A stretch of DNA of 36,218 bases from the NCBI GenBank assembly GCA_021371965.1, contig JAJFVE010000064.1, positions 1-36,218 of the forward strand, given 5' to 3'. The notes under the pieces were generated by a model. The model saw only the letters and a program-made list of their open reading frames with translations, was not told the DNA's origin and did not search any database. This stretch comes from Planctomycetaceae bacterium (GTDB lineage: Bacteria; Planctomycetota; Phycisphaerae; SM23-33). Positions 31,587 through 36,218 of this stretch are shown here, piece by piece (position 1 is the first letter of the stretch; each line of letters begins with the position of its first letter). A program made the translations under genes and the position numbers.

Positions 31587-32540
31587 ATGCTCGCACTGTG
31601 CTATGACAAGAAGATAACCCTGCGCAGCGACTACCCCGCACCGGTTCCGGAGGCGGGCGAGGTTCTGCTGGCCGTGCGCGTGGCCGGCGTGTGCAAGACG
31701 GACCTGGAAATCGTCAAAGGCTACATGGGCTTCACCGGCGTGATGGGGCACGAGTGCGTCGCGACGGTGGCGCACGGCCCGGCGAGCTGGCTCGGCAAGC
31801 GCGTAGCCGTCGAGATCAACTGCCCCTGCGGGCGCTGCGGCCTCTGCCGGCGCGGGCTGGGCAACCACTGCCCCACGCGCGGCGTGCTGGGCATCGACAA
31901 GCGCGACGGCGTCTTCGCAGAGCTCGTAGCCGTGCCCGCAGCTAACCTACACGCCATCCCCGACAGCGTTAGCGACGATGCCGCCGTCTTCGTCGAGCCG
32001 CTGGCGGCCGCGATGCAGATATTCGAGCAAGTGCCCGTCGAGGCCTTCGCACGGTGCATCATCTTGGGCGATGGGCGGCTGGGGCAACTGACGGCCCGGG
32101 CGTTCAAGTCGCGCGGACTTGACGCGCTGCTGGTGGGCAAGCACGAGTCGAAACTCGCCCTGGCGCGAGGGGCGGATGTGCGCACTGTGTTGTTGCATGA
32201 GTTCTCGCCCGCAGCCGACGCCGACGTGGTCGTCGACGCCACCGGCTCGCCGGCCGGGTTCGATCTGGCGATGCGGACGGTGCGCCCGCGCGGCGTCATC
32301 GTGCTCAAGAGCACATTCGCAGCCGAGGGCGGGATGAACCTGGCGCCGCTGGTGATCAACGAGGTGACGGTGGTGGGCAGCCGCTGCGGGCCCTTCGACA
32401 AAGCCATCGCCGCCCTGGCCGACGGCAGCGTGCAGGTGACCGACCTGATCTCCGCCCGTCTGCCGCTGACACGCGCCAACGAGGCGCTCGACCTGGCGGC
32501 GCGACCCGATATGATGAAGGTTCTGATCGACATCCATTAG
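31587..32540 (+). CDS. Zinc-dependent alcohol dehydrogenase family (MDR)
   Basis: The 317-residue oxidoreductase has the medium-chain dehydrogenase layout: catalytic zinc ligands Cys in VAGVCKTDLE and GHE (MGHECV), and a structural zinc site CGRCGLCRRGLGNHC (C-x2-C-x2-C-x7-C within CPCGRCGLC). Its nucleotide-binding loop reads IILGDGRLGQL, a GxGxxG variant. It is shorter than the usual 340-350 residues. It likely oxidises a polyol or sugar with NAD(P)+; the substrate is unknown. The alpha-L-fucosidase follows after 30 nt in the same direction, so a sugar-linked role is plausible, for example oxidation of a released deoxy sugar or polyol. Confidence 0.88.
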   Translation: MLALCYDKKITLRSDYPAPVPEAGEVLLAVRVAGVCKTDLEIVKGYMGFTGVMGHECVATVAHGPASWLGKRVAVEINCPCGRCGLCRRGLGNHCPTRGVLGIDKRDGVFAELVAVPAANLHAIPDSVSDDAAVFVEPLAAAMQIFEQVPVEAFARCIILGDGRLGQLTARAFKSRGLDALLVGKHESKLALARGADVRTVLLHEFSPAADADVVVDATGSPAGFDLAMRTVRPRGVIVLKSTFAAEGGMNLAPLVINEVTVVGSRCGPFDKAIAALADGSVQVTDLISARLPLTRANEALDLAARPDMMKVLIDIH

Positions 32541-32570
32541 CGGTCGCCGCTAACAGAAACAAAGGCAACA

Positions 32571-33875
32571 ATGACTAACGATTTCATCCCACCCAGCGAC
32601 CTGACCGACTATACGCCTGAACCGTCATCCGGCGAGGGCGGCGCGACGGCGCGCGGGGATGAGATCGCCCGGCCGACGGCGAGGCAGCTTGAGTTCCACG
32701 ACTGGCAGCTTGGGCTCTTCATCCACTTCGGCATCGAGACGTACACGCGGCAGGTCAGCGGCGACGGCGTGGCCGACACGGCCCACTTCAACCCCGTCGA
32801 ACTCGACTGCGAGAATTGGATAGACGCGGCCGTCGCGATGGGCGCGCGGTACGTCGTCTATACCGCCCGGCACGAGGGCGGATTCTGCACCTGGCCGACG
32901 CGCACGCATGACTACAGCGTGGCCCACTGCCCCTGGCGCGGTGGCCGCGGCGACGTGGTACGCGAATACGTCGACGCCTGCCGGCGGCGCGGGCTCAAGG
33001 TCGGCTTCTACCATACGCCCTCGCACGACGCGCACTGCCTCCACATCTATAACACCACGCACGGCACGTACAACGAGCGGTATATCCAGACGCAGGTCGA
33101 TCAGATGACCGAACTGCTGACCGGCTACGGACCCATCGACTACCTCTGGTTCGACCATCACAAGGGCAACGAACTCTACCGCCGCGTCGACGACACCGTC
33201 CGGCGGCTGCAGCCGGATTGCCTGATGTTTGGCCCCGACACGTGGATCGTCGGCGGCCACACCGGCGTGGCGGAATACCCGCTCTGGCACGCGGTAGACA
33301 CAGCCGACGGCAGCGAGTACGCCCGCCCCACCACGACCGCGGGCGATCCCCGCGGCCGCTACTATCGCTGCTGGGAAGCCAACACGATCTTCAGCGGCAA
33401 CTGGTTCTGGTGGGGCCGCGATATCCTGCCGCTGGAGAACATGATCGAGTTGTACTATCAATCCGTCGGACGCGGGGCCAACTTCCTGCCCAACTTCGCC
33501 CCCGACCCGCGCGGGCTGATGACCGACGAGGTGCTGGCGGCCGCGAAGGCATTCGGCGACGCAATCCGCACTCGCTTCTCCAGCCCCATCGCTGCCGCCG
33601 GCCCCTTCGAAGGCCCGCAAGCCGTACTCGATCTGCCCAAAGGCAGCAAGGTCAATCACATCATCATCCGCGAGGATCTCTCGCAAGGCCAACTGATCGC
33701 AGAGCATCGCGTAGAAATCCTGGCCGAGGGCCGATGGCGAATCGTGGACGAAGCTCAGACGATCGGCCCCCAGCGCATCATCAAGCTTGACGGCATTCCT
33801 GCCCAGTCGGTGCGCGTCACCTGCACCAAGAGCCTCACAGCCAGCCCGAGAATCAGAAGCTTGGCCGCGTATTGA
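32571..33875 (+). CDS. Glycoside hydrolase family 29 alpha-L-fucosidase
   Basis: This 434-residue retaining glycosidase should release L-fucose from oligosaccharides. The GH29 barrel starts LEFHDWQLGLFIHFGIETYT, has ARYVVYTARHEGGFCTWPT and KVGFYHTPSHD, and carries the predicted nucleophile Asp195 in YLWFDHHKG. A small C-terminal beta domain follows. The general acid, variable in the family, is not assigned. No signal peptide is present, so it should be cytoplasmic and act on imported oligosaccharides. AAAGGCAAC lies before the ATG. Together with fucI and the kinase at 4-7.6 kb it supports fucose catabolism, though these genes are 25 kb away. It follows the dehydrogenase gene closely. Confidence 0.92.
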   Translation: MTNDFIPPSDLTDYTPEPSSGEGGATARGDEIARPTARQLEFHDWQLGLFIHFGIETYTRQVSGDGVADTAHFNPVELDCENWIDAAVAMGARYVVYTARHEGGFCTWPTRTHDYSVAHCPWRGGRGDVVREYVDACRRRGLKVGFYHTPSHDAHCLHIYNTTHGTYNERYIQTQVDQMTELLTGYGPIDYLWFDHHKGNELYRRVDDTVRRLQPDCLMFGPDTWIVGGHTGVAEYPLWHAVDTADGSEYARPTTTAGDPRGRYYRCWEANTIFSGNWFWWGRDILPLENMIELYYQSVGRGANFLPNFAPDPRGLMTDEVLAAAKAFGDAIRTRFSSPIAAAGPFEGPQAVLDLPKGSKVNHIIIREDLSQGQLIAEHRVEILAEGRWRIVDEAQTIGPQRIIKLDGIPAQSVRVTCTKSLTASPRIRSLAAY

Positions 33876-34236
33876 ACCGGCGCGCGTCGGTGGATCGCAG
33901 ATGAAACAGGTCTCACCTGTCGGCAAGCAGGCCCGTTCACGGGCCTTCGTCCCGGCGAAGCCGGGCTTAGCCCAGTGCTTTAGCACTGGGGTGCGGATTG
34001 TATCACGTTTGGCTCTGAGCCCGCTTCAGCGGGCTTGCCACAAACGAAAGCCCGCTGAAGCGGGCTGAAGAAGAGAAAGGTAGTTTCCCTCGCTGCCCCC
34101 GGCGTAAACGCCGGGGCTAAACCCGCCTTCGGCGGGACTAAGGCCGCTAAAGCGGCCTACTCTCTGACCACTCACAAACACACAACTCACACTGCTAATT
34201 TCTTCCTCACCACTCACAACACACAACTCACAACTG
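33876..34236. other. Gene-free region made of palindromic and direct repeats
   Basis: No gene is supported. The interval from about 33929 to 34158 is a run of hairpins, and the rest to the thioesterase stop is an A/C-rich direct repeat. Open frames crossing it are repeat translations. Confidence 0.7.
33929..34158. repeat. Array of eight short hairpins with conserved linkers
   Basis: In order: AGGCCCG-TTCA-CGGGCCT (33929-33946); CCCGGC-GAA-GCCGGG (33951); CCCAGTGCT-TT-AGCACTGGG (33971); AGCCCGCT-TC-AGCGGGCT (34018); AGCCCGCT-GA-AGCGGGCT (34049); CCCCGGCGT-AA-ACGCCGGGG (34097); CCCGCC-TTC-GGCGGG (34122); AGGCCGCT-AA-AGCGGCCT (34141). Stem sequences differ, but loops are 2-4 nt and linkers such as CTTAG, CTAAA and ACTAAG recur, indicating related elements. 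Confidence 0.8.
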
Positions 34237-34239
34237 CTA
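34167..34239. repeat. Two-copy direct repeat of about 31 nt
   Basis: ACCACTCACAA-type copies at 34167-34197 and 34209-34239 share ACACAACTCACA and CTGCTA with one-base indels. The second copy overlaps the thioesterase stop codon. Confidence 0.7.
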
Positions 34240-34665
34240 CTGATCCCGCAGGCCTTTCATTCGGCCGGTAATCTCCGGCGGCAGCGGGACGATCTTTCCG
34301 CTGCGGTCGATGCAGCCCAGGGTCGTGCTGCCGCTGGCCACCAGCGTGCCGTCATCTTTGCGGGTGAGCTTGTAGCCGTGCTCGATCTTCACCCCGCCGA
34401 CGCGGTCGAGCGTCGTCGTGATCACCAGCAGGTCGTCGTACCGCGCGGGGGCGTGATAGCTCACGCTGGCCCGCACCACTACCAGCAGAATGCCCCGCTC
34501 CTCCCATTGGCGATAGCTCACGCCGCCCCGGCGGAGCAGCTCGGTACGGCCCATCTCGAAGTATTCCAGGTAGCGGCTGTGATGCACCACGCCCATCTGG
34601 TCCACTTCGGCGTAGCGGACGCGAACCTCCATGTCGCACGTGCTGGGTTGATCGGGCTCATGCAT
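34237..34665 (-). CDS. 4HBT hot-dog acyl-CoA thioesterase (YbgC/FadM type)
   Basis: The 142-residue protein has the hot-dog thioesterase pattern VRYAEVDQMGVVHHSRYLEYFEMGR, in which Asp in EVDQMG is the expected catalytic residue. It continues with VVVRASVSYHAPARYDDLLVI and IEHGYKLTRKDDGTLVASGSTTLGCID. It hydrolyses acyl-CoA thioesters in the cytoplasm; YbgC-like members act on short or aromatic acyl-CoA. The ATG overlaps the upstream TAA as TAATG, with GAGGAG just before it inside the upstream gene, so it is translationally coupled to the CMD-family gene. The last codon overlaps a direct repeat. Confidence 0.92.
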   Translation of the reverse strand: MHEPDQPSTCDMEVRVRYAEVDQMGVVHHSRYLEYFEMGRTELLRRGGVSYRQWEERGILLVVVRASVSYHAPARYDDLLVITTTLDRVGGVKIEHGYKLTRKDDGTLVASGSTTLGCIDRSGKIVPLPPEITGRMKGLRDQ

Positions 34666-34994
34666 TAGACATTCTCCTCGTCAAAGGCCGTCAGTGCGGC
34701 CGGAAGCGCCGCCGTCACGCCCAGCCCCGCGGCCGGCAGACCCACCAGGACGGCGGAAATGACTTCCGCTCGCGAGGCCCCGGCGGCCTTGGCCTGCTGC
34801 ACGTGGAACGGCACGCCGCTGGTGCGTCCCATCGCCGCCAGCACGGCGATATATGCCAGTTCGGCGGTTTTGGCGTTTAGTGCGCTGGCGGCCGCGCATT
34901 GCTGCACCATCGCCATAAAGGCCTTGGCCTGTGCGGGGGCCTCGCTGAAGAAGGCCTTGAAGGCATCGCTGGTGTTGGAGGGTACATTGTCCAT
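34665..34994 (-). CDS. Carboxymuconolactone decarboxylase-family protein lacking CxxC
   Basis: The 109-residue helical protein matches the CMD/AhpD-like fold: LNAKTAELAYIAVLAAMGRTSGVPFHVQQAKAAGASRAEVISAVLVGLPAAG. In AhpD and related peroxidase-like members the active centre is a CxxC preceding a His; here the corresponding stretch is TSGVPFH with no Cys, so a redox role is unlikely. The ATG at 34994 follows AGGAG by 7 nt, so the longer upstream reading is rejected. It overlaps and is coupled to the thioesterase gene. The pairing with an acyl-CoA thioesterase hints at ring-cleavage or acyl catabolism, but the reaction is not known. Confidence 0.85.
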   Translation of the reverse strand: MDNVPSNTSDAFKAFFSEAPAQAKAFMAMVQQCAAASALNAKTAELAYIAVLAAMGRTSGVPFHVQQAKAAGASRAEVISAVLVGLPAAGLGVTAALPAALTAFDEENV

Positions 34995-35022
34995 ATCAGG
35001 TCTCCTGCGGGCGCGTCGGCCG

Positions 35023-35050
35023 CACGCACAACGGAGTTGTGCGTGGCACC
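35023..35050 (-). repeat. Second copy of the dispersed palindrome found in GH43
   Basis: CACGCACAAC-GGA-GTTGTGCGTG (35023-35045) plus GCACC, a perfect 10-bp stem. It is the reverse complement of 9123-9150 with one loop difference. It lies in the divergent region between the CMD-family gene and rpsU. Confidence 0.8.
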
Positions 35051-35221
35051 GGCGAGAAGAGCATTGTAGGCGGAGGCGCGGCCGCGTCAAGCAGGCCTTT
35101 TGCCCGCAAAATTTATGTTGAAGTCAGCGGGTTTATTGGGGATATTGTTCCCCACGGAGGCTCTCCGGCGCGGCGGTCGCGCCTGCGGGCCTTCCGCGGC
35201 GAAAGGAACAGCGGTCGCAGA

Positions 35222-35410
35222 ATGATCAAAGTGAAGTCCAGAGGCAGCGAGTCGATTCACCAGATGCTTAAGCGCTTCAAGAAGATGTGCGAAAAAGAAG
35301 GTCTGGTAAAAGATATCAAGCGCAACAGCTACTACGAAAAGCCCTCAGAGCGTCGCCGCCGCCGCATTCGCAAGAGTGTCAAGCGCACGACGTTCAGCCC
35401 CAGGCCGTAA
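35222..35410 (+). CDS. rpsU: 30S ribosomal protein bS21
   Basis: The 62-residue basic protein matches bS21: MIKVKSRGSESIHQMLKRFKK, then EGLVKDIKRNSYYEKPSERRRRR. It helps the 30S subunit engage mRNA in initiation. AAAGGA lies about 14 nt upstream, further than usual, so initiation may depend on leader structure. The leader holds small hairpins, GGGGA/TCCCC (35138-35153) and GGCGCG/CGCGCC (35167-35183). The longer in-frame reading from 35039 starts in repeat DNA and is rejected. hppA follows in the same direction after a 136-nt gap. Confidence 0.95.
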   Translation: MIKVKSRGSESIHQMLKRFKKMCEKEGLVKDIKRNSYYEKPSERRRRRIRKSVKRTTFSPRP

Positions 35411-35421
35411 ATCGCTTTTGG

Positions 35422-35483
35422 GCGCCTGACCGGAGGCGCATCGTTAACTGCACCGACTCCCCGGCTGCCCCTCGGGCAGCCGG
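35422..35483 (+). terminator. Two hairpins between rpsU and hppA
   Basis: GCGCCT-GACCGG-AGGCGC (35422-35439) and a strong CCGGCTGCCC-CTC-GGGCAGCCGG (35461-35483, 10-bp perfect stem). Neither is followed by a T-run. GACTCC at 35455-35460 and GGAGTC downstream near 35504 could close an outer stem around the second. Termination of rpsU or an hppA leader role are both possible. Confidence 0.45.
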
Positions 35484-35546
35484 CTCACACCGGCCGAATG
35501 AACGGAGTCTATTGGCACACCGCCTTTAATCCTTCGGAGCATGGAC

Positions 35547-36218
35547 ATGGAAATTCTGGGCCTCCCCTTGTTGTGGTTCCTGGCGCCGCTGGCGTCGATC
35601 CTGGCGCTGATCTTCGCCGGCGTCTTCTACGGTCAGGTCAAGCGGGCTAATCCCGGCGACGCCAAGATGATCGAGATCGCCGGTTACGTCACCCGCGGGG
35701 CGATGGCGTATCTGCGCCGTCAGTACAAGGTGGTAGCCGTCTTCTTCGTCGTCGTCTCGGCCATCCTCTTTGTCATGGGCTGGGTGTTCCACGTTCAGCA
35801 CAAGATCGTGTTCGTCGCGTTCCTCACCGGCGGATTCTTCTCGGGCCTGTGCGGCTACATCGGGATGCGCACGGCCACGCTGGCGTCCAACCGCACCGCG
35901 CAGGGCGCCAAGGAAAGCCTCAACCGCGGTCTGACGATCGCCTTCCGCGCCGGGGCCGTCATGGGCCTGGTCGTGGTCGGCCTGGGCCTGCTGGACATCT
36001 GCGGCTGGTTCGTCGTGCTGCGGCACTTCTCCAGCATGGGCCTGGTCGACATCACCGTCGTGATGCTGACCTTCGGAATGGGCGCATCGAGCCAGGCGCT
36101 GTTCGCCCGCGTGGGCGGGGGCATCTACACCAAGGCCGCCGACGTCGGGGCCGACCTGGTGGGCAAGGTCGAGGCGGGCATCCCCGAGGACGACCCGCGC
36201 AACCCCGCCACCATCGCC
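35547..36218 (+). CDS. hppA: Membrane-bound proton/sodium-translocating pyrophosphatase, 5' part
   Basis: The gene runs off the window; 224 codons are present and the frame is open to the end. It couples pyrophosphate hydrolysis to H+ or Na+ pumping in the membrane. The visible part has N-terminal membrane spans (LPLLWFLAPLASILALIFAG), the signature GGGIYTKAADVGADLVGKVE, and ends EAGIPEDDPRNPATIA, just before the DNVGDNVGD substrate-binding block expected next. The ATG at 35547 is 7 nt from GGAG; an ATG at 35541 is too close to it. Ion specificity and K+ dependence cannot be judged because the deciding residues lie beyond the window. Confidence 0.96.
   Translation, partial: MEILGLPLLWFLAPLASILALIFAGVFYGQVKRANPGDAKMIEIAGYVTRGAMAYLRRQYKVVAVFFVVVSAILFVMGWVFHVQHKIVFVAFLTGGFFSGLCGYIGMRTATLASNRTAQGAKESLNRGLTIAFRAGAVMGLVVVGLGLLDICGWFVVLRHFSSMGLVDITVVMLTFGMGASSQALFARVGGGIYTKAADVGADLVGKVEAGIPEDDPRNPATIA

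Overview
The window is GC-rich bacterial chromosome, most likely from a Planctomycetota member near Phycisphaerae. This is an inference from gene content: two ECF sigma/anti-sigma pairs (one with a YfbK-type von Willebrand protein), divergent sigma-like proteins, an EF-P with an unusual loop, GH29/GH43 glycosidases beside a URO-D-like protein, HppA, and intergenic DNA full of short palindromic and A/T-rich repeats. No phage, transposase, CRISPR array or rRNA operon was seen.

Layout. 0-2.1 kb: a small lipoprotein, a 27-residue membrane micro-ORF and a UDP-sugar dehydrogenase. 2.3-3.8 kb: an alpha-CTD/sigma-4 chimera and efp. 4.2-10.5 kb: sugar catabolism (rhamnulokinase-family kinase, L-fucose isomerase, GH43 glycosidase, URO-D-like protein). 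10.5-17.9 kb: an ECF sigma and its membrane anti-sigma, divergent from a translationally coupled pair of large secreted proteins (a duplicated-domain protein ending in a PEBP domain, and a phosphoesterase/SMP-30/phosphoesterase fusion). 18 kb: tRNA-Val(UAC), then a convergent sigma-70 gene. 19.4-24.1 kb: a leftward operon of a MarR regulator, a cation-chloride cotransporter homologue and a CLC channel with CBS domains. 24.3-26.8 kb: a cysteine-rich zinc-finger protein with a citrate synthase homologue, and a small membrane protein. 26.9-29.6 kb: an ECF sigma with a fused anti-sigma/vWA membrane protein. 29.8-33.9 kb: murI, a HEAT-repeat lipoprotein, a zinc alcohol dehydrogenase and a GH29 alpha-L-fucosidase. 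34.2-36.2 kb: a thioesterase, a CMD-family protein, rpsU and the 5' part of hppA, which runs off the window.

How it fits together. A cytoplasmic GH29 fucosidase, L-fucose isomerase, a deoxyketose kinase and GH43 suggest use of fucose- or rhamnose-containing polysaccharides, though the genes are spread over about 28 kb. The MarR/CCC/CLC operon looks like one chloride or osmotic module. The strongest candidate for an undescribed system is the ECF-controlled secreted pair at 11.5-17.9 kb. At the nucleotide level, the palindromic elements show compensatory stem changes, and one family has a copy inside the GH43 coding sequence.
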